From Cochliopodium minus (Eukaryota > Discosea > Himatismenida > Cochliopodiidae): DNA of 64,000 bases. The DNA lies in NCBI GenBank assembly GCA_024220525.1, contig JAMYWO010000006.1, forward strand, positions 320,190 to 384,189. Direction: 5' to 3'. Numbering within the stretch: the first letter of the stretch is position 1; each line of letters starts with the position of its first letter. This document shows, piece by piece, positions 46,932 to 58,622 of the stretch. Under the pieces are notes generated by a model. It worked only from the letters and a program-made list of their open reading frames with translations. It had not been told where the DNA came from and did no database searches. A program made the position numbers and the translations under genes.

Positions 46932-48854
46932 TTACTCTGTTTCATAAAACCATTTTACAGAATTAGAGGGAACAGCATGTTGATACATTTGTAATTGAGG
47001 ATTATAAATATAATTTAAATCTGGAATATTTTCAGGAGAAATTTCAGAGTTATACTCACGGTACCATGAAAGTCGAATGCCGTTCCACTTTCCGGTGCCA
47101 AAGTTTTTGTTTTTGTCGTTGGTACAAAAAGTAATACCATCCCATAAATAAGAAATTTTAATTTTTCCTTTATTGCCTAAATACATAATCATCATTTTAA
47201 AAAAGAAATAAAAATTTTTATTAGTTTGAACAATAAATTTTATTTATTTTTCATTTTTTTTTTAAAAAAAATTTTTACCAATTTTTTGTACATTTCCATT
47301 TGGAAAGTAGCTCCATTTTTCAATTTCGTCTGTTTTTGAAGAACTTTTCAAAATGAGACCACCCTTCTTCTTAGCATAATGAATTCTACGAAGCATCAAA
47401 GTCTTCTGATTCCAGTCAAGAATGGAAGTGTTCCACCTAGCTGCCTTCTGAGAACCGATAATTAAACCATCGATTGCAATGAGCCACTCACAAAAATTGG
47501 TGATGCTGTCTGTTGCTATGTAGAAGACTCTCCCTTCTTCCATGGAGGTGTTGAGGGAGAAGCAGTAGTCTCCGGCTTCTCTCTTTTTTTGGACGGATAT
47601 TTTGGTGATGTTCGATAATGGAATTTGTTTGAGGAGTTTCTTTGGTGATTGGGGAATTAAATTGTTAAAAATAATAAATGGAATGAGATTAATAACGTTC
47701 AAAATATTAAATGTGATATTTTATAAAGTTTCAAAAATCTTTAATTATTTGGAATATCTTTGCATCAAATTTTCGAGATATGTTTATCAGATGATTTCAA
47801 GAATAATGTTTCAAAATCATGAATAGTTTATAATTGAAATCACAACATCTTTGATATTAATTTAAATTAATTTTTTTTTAGGATGCTCATTGTGCCTTGA
47901 TTAACATATCTTTTTTATATAGCAAAATATTTTAGTTTTAGTTTAATATCTATGCAATTCTTGGTTGGTTTTTACTATTTAGTTCAATGAAGTTTAAAAA
48001 AATTTCAAATTTACAATTGTATTCAATATTGATGGATATTTGAATCCTATAACAGGATGATGATTAATTTTATGATAAATAATTTCATATTTTAAAAACA
48101 ATTTAATATTTGAAATATAAAGATTGGATTAGATAAGGTATCTTTACCATTTCTTGATTTGATCTCTTTCTTAAATTCTCCTCTTCAACATCTTGATAAT
48201 AACTCAAACTGTAAGCATTCAAAACGAAATATCTCAACTTCCAATTCTGTCTCTTCCCACCCAGCTTCATAAGATTTCCGGATTTGAAATCAATTCCCTT
48301 TGTGATTTGTTGCACCTTCTCAGGAACCTTTACGTTGATATTTTCGTAGAGATTGATGGAAGATTTGGAGGTTTTTTCGTGGTTGGTATGGCATGGATCG
48401 CATACCCTTTGTTTTTGTTTCATTTTTGAATTATTTGAAAACATTTCTAATTTTTGCCTCGAACAATTTGAACAACATACACATCCACATTTACGGCTAT
48501 CATAAAAAACAATTTATTAAATTGGAATAAACAAGTATACAAAGAAATATATTTGTTAATTCAATATTTTATTGTTAGAATAATATATAAAAGTATATAA
48601 AGTATGGTTATCTCCATAACGATTAAATTATGGAGATATATTCGATTATATAAAGAATATAATTTTATACAAGTTTTATCACTTTGAAATATACTCTCAT
48701 TGAGTATTAATTTGAAACAGAATCATTATTTTATGTTATAATCTTTTATTTTAATTTACCAATGATGTTTTCTTGTTGTAAATGAGAATGTCACAAAACA
48801 TACTTGACAATTCATTGCATTATGATCAGGTATCCATGTATCAGAAACTTTCAT
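46932..48854 (-). CDS. FYVE-PH domain protein
   Basis: Exons 48760-48854, 48148-48496, 47279-47639 and 46932-47176 join to 349 residues. The N-terminal FYVE finger is complete: WIPD, CQVC, RKHHCRKCG, CVCCSNC and RVCDPC supply the eight zinc ligands and the basic PtdIns3P-binding patch. A PH domain follows (KSGNLMKLGGKRQNWKLRYFVL ... ITNFCEWLIAIDGLI). The C-terminal 130 residues contain paired beta-like segments (KWSYFPNG, YLWDGITF, GKWNGIRLSW) I cannot assign. FYVE proteins act on early endosomes. Exon 3 begins at an unexpectedly late acceptor (47640), after a long 508-nt intron. Confidence 0.85.
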
Positions 48855-49122
48855 GTTTGATTATATTTAAAATTTTGCTTCAAAAAAATTTATGTAAAAT
48901 TGGGAAAAGATATGTAACTTGTTATCGTTAATATCTTTGTCTTTCTTTTTTTAAATATCCTCCCTTCAGATTTTTTTTTATAATTTATTTTTCGTTGAAT
49001 AAAATCTTGAGAAATAAATAAAAGAAAAAAAAAAAAAAATTAAAGTCTTTTTTAGTGTTCTTCATTTTTTCTTTGTATAATATAAAATCAACAAAAGGAG
49101 ATAATTAAATAAACAAACTACA

Positions 49123-52100
49123 ATGGAATTGATAGATAAAGAAGCATCATTTAATTTTGGATTGGATAGCAGATTGATCAAAGCCATCTCAAAGATGGGG
49201 ATAGAACATCCAACATTGGTACAATTGCATGGAATACCATTGGCATTAAAAGGGATAGATATTTTGGCAAGAGCAAGAACAGGATCAGGAAAGACATTGG
49301 CTTATTTGTTGCCTATCCTCCAAAAGATCCTCAATGCAAAGCTATTATCACAAGAACCATCCTTGAAGGCAATCATATTGGTGCCTACTGTTGAATTATG
49401 CAAACAAGTATTATCTGTGGTGAATGATTGCATTCATTATTGTGCAAGTGAAATAAAATGTATACATATCTCCTCCGATTCGGATGTACAGATTCAAAAG
49501 TAAAAAAAGATTTTTTTTTTAGGAAAGAAATAAAGTTCTAATATCAGATATAATATAATGAAAAATATCAATCATTCTAAATAAATTTACAATATCCATT
49601 CCATTTCATATCTTTCTGTAAAAAGAGATTAATAATTTATAATTATTAAATTCCTGATTAATTCTGGATAAAAAAAAAAAAAAAATTAAATTAATATTGA
49701 ATAAATCTCCTAATCTAATCATTAATTAATTATTTAATCTCTTTTTTTCTTTTTACAAAAAATAAAGATCATCATTGGCACAAATACCAGATATACTAAT
49801 TGCAACACCAGGAAGAATCGCTCTCCACTTGAAATCGAACAATTTGACCCTGCAAAAATGCGAGATGATGGTAATAGACGAAGCAGATCTCATCCTCTCC
49901 TACGGACACAAAACCGACATTGATTTCATCGTGCAGCATTTGCCAGAAGGTACCCAATCTTTGTTGATGTCTGCCACCTTGAACAAGGACGTCGATCAAT
50001 TGAAGTCTTTGATTTTGCATAACCCTGCCATCTTGAAGCTCGAAGCTGCTGAAGTTCAAGACAAAATGGCCCAATATTCCTTAAAGTAATTTTCTTTTAT
50101 TCAACTCCATTTATACTTTTTTCTTAAATATGTTTTTTTTTTCTGAAAAATATCTTTTGTTTATTTTTGTAAAAAATAGTTTTATGTTTCTATCAAACAT
50201 ATTATTTTAATTGATCTTTTTTATTTAGCAATTTTTTTTTTTCAATTTTCTCAATTTATTCATATTTTTTTTAAACACATTTTTTTTACTTAAATTTTTT
50301 ATTTTATTTTAATTTTGTTAATCTTTTTTTGATAAAAAAAAGAGTTGAAAGTGATTTCGACAAATACTTGACAATGTATGTTTTGTTAAAACTGAAGATC
50401 ATCAGAGGGAAAGGTCTCATCTTCGTCAACAACATAGAAAGATGTTTCAAGCTCAAAATTTTCCTCGAAAGACTTTCCATCAAGACAGCCATCCTTAACT
50501 CTGAATTGCCCCAAAATTCTCGTAAGAAAAAACTAATTAATTTTATTTTATTCTATTTTAATTTTTTTTAATTTTTTTATTTTTATTTATTTATTTTTTA
50601 TTTTTAATTTTATTCATTTTTTTTTTAATATTATTTATTCATTTTTTATGGTAGGTATTCACATCTTGAGTGAGTTCAACAAGGGATTTTTTGACTATTT
50701 AATTGCAACCGATGAAAACTTTCTTGAAGAGGATATGCCTTTAGTTCCTGGTATTTATGTTTTTTCAAACTTCATTTTTCACCTTTAATTTTATCTTTCA
50801 TATTTTTTTGTTTATTTTATAATCGAATTTTAAAAAAAAATTTAATTTTTTTGTTATTTTTAATTTTTTTTATTGTTAATTTTTTTTTTGAATGGAATTT
50901 CCTAAATTCATTTATTATTATTTTTTACAAAGTAAATTTTTTTGTTTTTAATTTTTTTTTTTGTTAAAAATTTTTTTTTAATTTTTTATTGTTTTTTGAA
51001 TGGAATTCCTTTAATTTTTTTTTGTTTATTATTTTTTATTTAATAAATTCATTTATTATTATTTTTTACTTTTTTATTATTTAAACTTTTTCATTTTGAC
51101 AATTTTACTTTAAAACTAATTTATTTTTCATTTTATTTTTTGCAAGAAGAAGAAGAGGAAGAAGGAGGAGAAGGAGAGGGAGAAGAAGGAGAAAAAAAGA
51201 CAAAGAAAAGAGAAAAGAGAAAAAGAGAGAAGAAGTCAAAGAAAAACTCAGAGAAGGAGGAGGATGGAAAGGAGTATGGTGTCACTCGTGGTATCGATTT
51301 CAAAGGTGTCAGCAACGTCATCAACTTTGATTTTCCCACCGAACCCAAAAATTATGTTCATAGAGCTGGAAGGTAAAATTTTTTATTTTTTATTTTTATT
51401 TTTTTTAGTTTTTTTTATAATTTTTTAGTTTTTATTTTTTTATTTTTAATTTTTAATTTTTAATTTTATTATATTAATCTTTTTATATTCATTTATTTTT
51501 CTCTTTTATACTTTTTTTTATTAGAACTGCTCGTGGTGGAGGATCTGGTAATGTAGTTTCCATCTTTAGAAAGCCTGATGAGGACATTCTCGAGGAAGTT
51601 AAAGAAATTTTGAAAGGTTTTAAAATAAAAAAAAATAAAAAAAATTTAAAAAATAAAAAATAAAAAAATAAATAAAAAAATAAATAAAAAATTGATACAA
51701 ATTTAAAATAGAGGAATCTAGAGAATTGAAACCATTCGATTTCTCACCAGAACTTTGCGAAGGATTTCGTTATAGATGCAGTGATGTCTACAACAGTATC
51801 ACCAAGTCTCTCATTCAACAAGCACGTATCAAAGAGTTGAAAACCGAGATTTTGAACTCCAAGAAGCTTAAGGCTCACTTTGAAGACAACCCTATCGATT
51901 TGGAAATGCTCAAACATGACAATGTTCTGACTAACAGAGCCAACTTTTCTCATTTAAAGCATCTTCCTTTGTATCTTCAACCTGATATTCGTAAAAATAT
52001 TTTTTTTAATATTTTTTTTTAGATATTTTTTTAAATTTTTATAGGTACCACTTCTGTTCTTCGTTCTACCCTTAACAAAAACACCAATAATGAAAACTAC

Positions 52101-52292
52101 AGACACAAAAAACATAGTCGTTCAGAGATGAGCTCTTTGACTGATCCTTTAAAGTCTTTTAACTACGAAACTCCTCAGTACAAACCAAGAGAAAAGAAAG
52201 ATGAGAAAGAAAAGGATTACAACAGTTACAGACAAGACAAGAAAAAAAATAAAAAGAAAGGAGGCCACAAGAAAAAAACAAGAAGAAATTAA
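49123..52292 (+). CDS. DDX56: DEAD-box RNA helicase DDX56/Dbp9
   Basis: Eight exons (49123-49499, 49768-50085, 50343-50521, 50655-50750, 51147-51372, 51525-51616, 51712-51990, 52045-52292) join to 604 residues. Motifs: LVQLHGIP (Q), ARTGSGKT (I), PTVELCKQ (Ia), ATPGR (Ib), DEAD (II), SATL (III), GKGLIFVNN (IV), RGIDF (V) and HRAGR (VI, followed by T in the next exon). The Lys/Glu-rich insert before [10 protein letters not shown] is characteristic of the Dbp9/DDX56 family. The basic C-terminus fits a nucleolar factor for large-subunit ribosome assembly. Introns are T-rich and long for this window (up to about 396 nt). Confidence 0.93.
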
Positions 52293-52390
52293 ATAAAAAT
52301 AAATTTAATTTATTATTTATTATTTATAATTATAATTTAAAAAAGAAAAATTAAACAAAAAATTTTTTTTTATTAATTCGTATTATTTCT

Positions 52391-55300
52391 TTACAATTTC
52401 AAATCAAAATTTAAATCTTTAGAATCTAAAAAGTGATAAAGATTCTCAGCAGTAACCAAAGAATCTTTGTAGTAGATTTTGGATTTGGTGAGATGATCAA
52501 AAATCTTAAACTTGCTCAAAATAAGCAAGAGGAACTCATTGAACTCGATATTGGCAGGCAAACAAATGCTCTTGAAGTCATTGTTGTTAATATAAACTCT
52601 GATTATAAGCTTGCTGGTCTCAAAACTTTTCTGAGACTCCTTGGCAGTACGCAAAGAAGTGGAACTCAATTTCAAAGGGCTAAAAAAAATCAATTCACTT
52701 TTGCGTTTAAGGGTATCATCACGGATATTGATGCGGAAACCGATGTTAGTAGGATCAGAAGATTCTTCTATGTAAGTGACAAATTGTTTTTTGTTGTTGA
52801 CACGATCATTATCAGTGAATCTCATTAATTCGAGATCGTTGGAATTTTTGATGGAATAAGCGTTGCAAACTCGCTTTCTGAATTCTCTCCAGTTGAGATC
52901 TTTCTTGGCGATGGTGATCTTTTTGATGGCGTTGTTGTTGGAATGGAAAACAAAGACGAGTTCGGTGATGGTTGAGTCGAGTTTGAAGAGATTGGCTTGT
53001 GAAAGAGACTTGCTGATAGAGGTTTTCAGGGATTTTCTCCATTTATCTCTTTTTGAATCTGATCCAGGAGTTGTTGGAGTATCTTTAAGAAATTAAAAAA
53101 ATGATTAAAATTAAAATAATTAATTAAAAAAAAATTTAAAAAAAAAAAAAAATTGATAGAAAAAAATTTTAATTGAAAAAACTCTTGTTACTTTTTTTCT
53201 CTTTTTCTTTCTTCTCTTTATCTTTATCTTCAGATACTTTCTTTCTGAAGAAACTCTCCACAGTGCTCTTGATCTTGATCTTCTCTTCAGAAAGATTGGT
53301 CCTCTCAAAGGGAGGAGTGGAAGAAACAATGGGAGGCAAAATCTCACCAAAAGTGTCGCTGTTGGAATAAACTCTGTGGGTGTTTGGAGGATTAACAAGT
53401 TCCTCACGGGCCTCCGTATTATCAAGAGGATCAAAAGAATCGTTCAAAGATTTCTTGGGAGTCCTCAAAGCCAACAAAGGATTACTAACGATAACAAGTT
53501 GTTTCTGTGAGGATCTTTTCGGATCTTTTTCGGGGGTTTTCATTGATTGGAGGTCGTCGACGGAGTGAGAGGTGGTGAGGGGTTTGCATTCGAGGGATTT
53601 TTTGTAGAGGTCGTCCTCGTCGAGGTATTGGAGCTGCGTGAAGTAGGTGTAGATCGCGTTGTCGCTTTCTAGCTTGTACTCATCTTTTTGGAAGAGGAGG
53701 AACTTGATGTAGCTCTCTCCTGTTATTTTCAAGCCTTCAAAATTCACAAACTTCAAGTTTTTATCTGTTATTTTTTTAAAAAAAAAAAAACAAAATTAAA
53801 ATTTTTTTCAAATTTGTTCTTAATCGTTGTGTAAAAAATTGGAAAAAAAACAATCAAATAAAAAATTTTAAAAATTTAAATAAACTTTTTGGCAAAATTA
53901 TTTAAAAAAACAAAACAAACAAATAAAAAAAATAAATAAACTTTTTTGAACAAAATTTTATTTAAAAATGCAATAATAAACAAAAAATGTAAATATAAAC
54001 AAAAATTGAAGAAAAAAATTTTACCTTGATCTTCTTTTATTGAAGAGACGTATGGCTCGTTAGAATCTATTGCAAAGAAAACGTCTCTGAGATGAATAGC
54101 TAAATAAGGAATACAAGGTTTGTGTTTGAGGGTTTTGAGGTGTTCTCTGTAGCTCTTAAAGTTTTCCACGTTGTCCATCATCACTTCGAATCTGTTGAAG
54201 ATCTTCATGTTATTTTCGCTGATGCAGGACCAGTAGTCTTTGAGTCTTTGTACTGAAGAGTTGTTGAGTCCGCTCATAACTGACATCAATCCATTGAAAT
54301 TGTTCAAATTGAACAAACACTTATGAAAAAAAAATTAATTTGATTTAATCTCAAAATAAAAATATAATAAAAAACTATTATATCAAAAAATAAAAAAAAA
54401 AGCTATTAAACACATAGCCATTACAAAATTATAAGAAAAAATAAACTAAAAAATTATCTTTCAAAAAAATTAAACTGTGATAAAAATAAAAATAAAAAAA
54501 ATAAAACTGTAAAAATAACAAAAAATTTTTTTTTTTTTTTTACCTCAATGACCTTAATAAATAATTTAATTACAATAGAACCATGAATGTCCCTTTTCTT
54601 TGCATCAACAATCTGAGAAGCAACCCAAAAGCTGACTTCATTGAATCTAGAAGCCATGGCCACCAAGTTCACTGCCAACTCGTTCTTGTTCTTGTGCTGC
54701 CACCTCTTATCCCTCAGCTCCACAATGTTCACCTTGGCGAACATCTCGCTGTCGATGATGGTGAGATGTGCGGCGATTTGTTCGGGTGTCCAGGGAGAGA
54801 GGCATATGTGGTTGTTTTCTTGGAAGATTAGTCCTGTGTTTGGTTTTCCTTGATCTTCTTTGGTGAAATAAATCATCTGTTTGCAAAGTAAAAAAAAATG
54901 TTAATGAAAAATTTTGTAAATCAGATTCAAATGTGAATGAAGATTCTTTCTATTTTTATGATTAATTTGTTATTTAATTGTTTTATTTTATTGATTTGAA
55001 CTCAAATTGATTTCTTATTTTTAAAAAATTATAGAATTGATCTTTAAAGAATCTAGTTATTAATTATTTTGATTCTTCTATTGTAGGATATTTAATTGTT
55101 TGATTTATTTTTTAAGAGGATATTAAATTTTTTTTTTTTTTACCAAAGAAGTCAATGAATAGAGGAGCTCTGATTTTCCTTCCTCTATGAATTCATCTAT
55201 GAAATTATAGACTTTATGATACAAATATTCATTATTGGCAAAATCCCATCTGAAACAAGTGGTGATCCATTTCTCCAAAAACAAGAGATATCTCTTTTTT

Positions 55301-56302
55301 AAAAACAATATATCGAAACTATTGGTGATGATTGTTTCTGGTTCGGTGTAACTATTGGAATATCATTTGAAATTTAAAAAGATAATGTTAAAATAAGATG
55401 ATATTCTTGATATATTTAAAGCAATACTTTTCTATTCAAGTATTTGATTTATTTTTTGAATTTTGAAGATCTTAAAGTATTTGGAATGTATATAAGAACA
55501 TTATTGGAAGATGGTTTGGTTATTTTTCTTACAATTTCTTTGAGATCTCGAATAAATAGCCTGCAGTGATGAAATTTCTATAAACATACAAAAATTTTTC
55601 GATCATCTCAATATCTGGAAATGAAAAATGAGAATTATAAGTATTAATAATTAATGTTAGAGGAATTAGAAGCTATTATAAGCTAATTAAATGTTCAAAA
55701 AAAAAAATAATAATTTCTTTTACTCTTATACAGTATAAATCTTAAGGTCCCAAATATTCCTCCGTATTTAGGTTCTCTTTCATTTTCAAATTCATCTCCA
55801 AGAAAATTTGTTCCCCATTGTTGAGTAGTGGTATAAAAATCGACGGTGGGGGATAAATAATCTTCAAGTCCTTTTCTGATTTGAGGAAGTACAGCAAGGA
55901 TACCCTCTCCCAATCCTATATTTAAAATGAAGAATTTTTAAGGATCAATGTCGGGAAAAATTAGAATTAAAAATTTTCATTTTAAATTTTACTTTGAGAT
56001 TTAGAAGAAACTCTTTCCAATTCTCCTTTTTGCATCTTTGTGAGATGTATATATAATTTTTCATCGTCATTATTCCAATATTTGTTGTAGAAATTGATGA
56101 CGATCTCTGATGTCAATTCCTTTTTTTCATTTGCAATCATATCAAGCAGATCTTTCAATTCCAAATAACAATTGAAATGATTAACTGATATTCCTGTCGG
56201 GTATTTTGATATGAATTTCTTAAAATTCTCTACTTCCTCATCTGAATTATTGAATTTTGCAAATCTTATATTTTCTTGATAATGAGGGCTAAGATGATTC
56301 AT
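52391..56302 (-). CDS. RasGEF with RGS-like, REM and CDC25 domains
   Basis: Exons 55993-56302, 55724-55915, 55533-55614, 55144-55351, 54544-54876, 54025-54319, 53192-53764 and 52391-53082 join to 894 residues, all in phase. Residues about 20-150 look like an RGS domain (FKKFISKYP ... YIHLTKMQKGELERVSS). The REM segment has FLYVYRNFITAGYLFEISKK. The CDC25 core is clear: LSPWTPEQIAAHLTIIDSE, NLVAMASRFNEVSFWVASQI, FNGLMSVMSGLNNSSVQRL and PCIPYLAIHLRDVFFAID. A Ser/Lys-rich linker leads to two ubiquitin-like C-terminal segments (about 660-750 and 810-894). It should load GTP on a Ras protein. It is convergent with DDX56. Confidence 0.87.
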
Positions 56303-56924
56303 ATTCTAAATATATTTCTCTTTTCCTTTTTTCCTTTTGTATCAAAAATACACCTTTCAAATTTTTATTATATTTTATTTATAATTTATATTTTCTTCTT
56401 TATAAATTTTTTTTTTTGAAGATTATTCAATTTTGATTCTTGATATATGAATTGGGTTTCATTTTAACAAACCTTCCAAATGAATTGTTAATTATTTGCC
56501 TTCTATTTAACGAAGAGGAATTATAAAAGAAATCAAGAAAAAATCAATTGATAGGAATTTCTTTATTTATTTAAATAATGATTTATATCTTTGTTTTGTT
56601 GAAATCACCTAAAATATTCATTAAGTCAGTGAAATCATCTTTGGATCTTTAGATAATAATAAAAAAAATTTGATTCAAAAGGAATCTGCAAATTTATTCG
56701 AAGACAAACTAACATCATACTGACTCTTGAATTACAACTTTCCTAAAAACTTATATAAATCAGTCAAATTTTTCAAAAATAAAAAATAATTTTTTGAATC
56801 ATTAAGAAATACAACAATTTGGAATGAATTGGACAATCCAGTTTTGTTTGAATTCTTAAATTTTACCTAATTGAATTAAAAAAAAAAATTTGTTTGTATT
56901 ATCAAAAAGTAAAATTGATTTGAA
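56303..56924. other. 622-bp divergent intergenic region, no gene seen
   Basis: This lies between the starts of the RasGEF gene (minus) and the F-box/SPRY gene (plus). It is AT-rich with short homopolymers. No supported open frame, RNA gene or repeat is visible; it should contain both promoters. Confidence 0.7.
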
Positions 56925-58417
56925 ATGGGCTCAGATATCTCATCAGAAAATCTTAAAATTCCAAAGAGCATAGTTTGTTATATCCTTACTTTTTGTGAGT
57001 AAATTTTAACTGAATATTTAATATATCAAAAATTACAACTTCCCAACAAAAGAATCAAAGATATTGGATCAGTATCCAAAGTATCCAAGCATTTGAACAA
57101 AATATTACAAGATGATATTTTATGGAAGGTTATATTTGAAAGAGAAGTAGGAGTATCCACAAAAGAGATCATTGAAAATTATCCCAATCAAAAATGGATT
57201 TCAATTTACAAGTATAACATATTTTCTTTTTATAAACCATTAATGTTGCATATTTTCTTAAATATTTCGCCAAATACTCTTTCAAAAATGATTCTCTTTT
57301 AGAAAATTGACATCATTTTCATTCAATCCTGTGAGGTATCAATTTTATATATGAATAATTCATTCATAGAATTTTATATATTTTTATATAAAGAACAAGT
57401 ACAACAATGACTATAGATAAGGCAGATTCAAAAAAGATTTATTGTGGAAATGGACCTTGGTCTTATTCAGGCAAAAAAAAAGTTCTTAGAAACATCTTTT
57501 TAAATTAACAACAATTATTAGAAAGTGAACAAGATTATTTAACGGGAAAACACATTTTCACAGTTTCTATATTACAAACACCTGTTTATGGAGCATTACA
57601 GGTATTAATTTGAAATTTTTTATTTGAAAGTAGTGCTAATTTAATTTTGTTTAGTAAAAAAATTATAGTAGAACAAATATTTTCTAATGTTTGTATTCTT
57701 AGTGTAAGTAAATTTCACACCAACAATATTTTTTTATATTAAATGTTGTTTCAGTTAGGATTTTCTTTGGGTTCTATCGAACCTACTTTTGATTCGTAAA
57801 ATAATTTTAAAGAAAGTTTTAAACATTAACAGCCAATTTAAAATATTTTTACAAAGATACTTGGGTACATTCATTTAAATTTTTGTTTAGACAATTTATT
57901 GTAGATTTTTTTTTTAGGGTCAGCCAAAACAGCCTGGTAACAATCTTTGTTTTGTTTTTTAATATTAATAAGTTTGAATTAGGAGTATATATGATGGAAA
58001 TTATTTTTATCATGCAGGTAATTTTTTTTTTTTTCAATTCTAATTAAAAAACTTATATTTATTTTTTCCATAGGCAACAACAGTTCTCCCTCAGCAAATA
58101 TAGGCAGGTACTGGAAGATTGGTGACACTGTGGTTATAACTCTTATCAGAAATCCTGTTTCAAGTTATTTTCATGTCAAAGTTAATGATACAAATTATGG
58201 TTAGAAATTCTTTTTTTTTTTTTGAATTTCTTTGTTTTGATCAATTTTTAGGAGAAAGCCCTAGTTCTTGGGAAATGCCTGTAATTTTCTTCTTTAATTT
58301 CTTTTTTATTTTTCATTTTATTTATTTTTCTTCCTCAAGCCTGTTGACCAAAAACTTTATTTTGCAGTGACCATGAAAAATTCTACTATAAAAGTCAATT
58401 ATTCTTTTCATTCATAA
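56925..58417 (+). CDS. Multi-exon F-box/SPRY protein, MGSDIS N-terminus
   Basis: At least 13 exons: 56925-56994, 57061-57211, 57303-57335, 57394-57470, 57522-57601, one ending 57703, 57755-57795, 57857-57864, 57918-57936, 57983-58017, 58074-58199, 58252-58280 and 58340-58417. MGSDIS fits the myristoylation pattern. The F-box is IPKSIVCYILTF ... VSKVSKHLNKILQDDILWK. The SPRY domain has TGKHIFTVSI, FSLGSIEP, GSAKTAWSIYDGNYFYHAGN, IGDTVVITL and LYFAVTM. One intron (57471-57521) begins GC, and exon 57857-57864 is only 8 nt. The junction between 57601 and the exon ending 57703 does not stay in frame in my model, so a tiny exon may be missing. Confidence 0.65.
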
Positions 58418-58622
58418 ATTCTTTTTTGATTAAATTTGAAACTCAATATTTTTTTTTTTGCGCAATTATCTAATATTTCTTGATCTATCACAAATTTGAT
58501 CAAAATTACAATCCAAAGTATGTAATATTTGAGAAAAGAAAATATTAAGGTGCAAATTATAAAAATATAAAAAAAAAAATCGTTACACTTGAAAACATCC
58601 CATATTTTTTTTGTATTATAAA

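Noticed and set aside
51140-51290. Glu/Lys-rich insert in the DEAD-box helicase
   Set aside because: A charged insert just before the RGIDF motif is normal for the Dbp9/DDX56 family.
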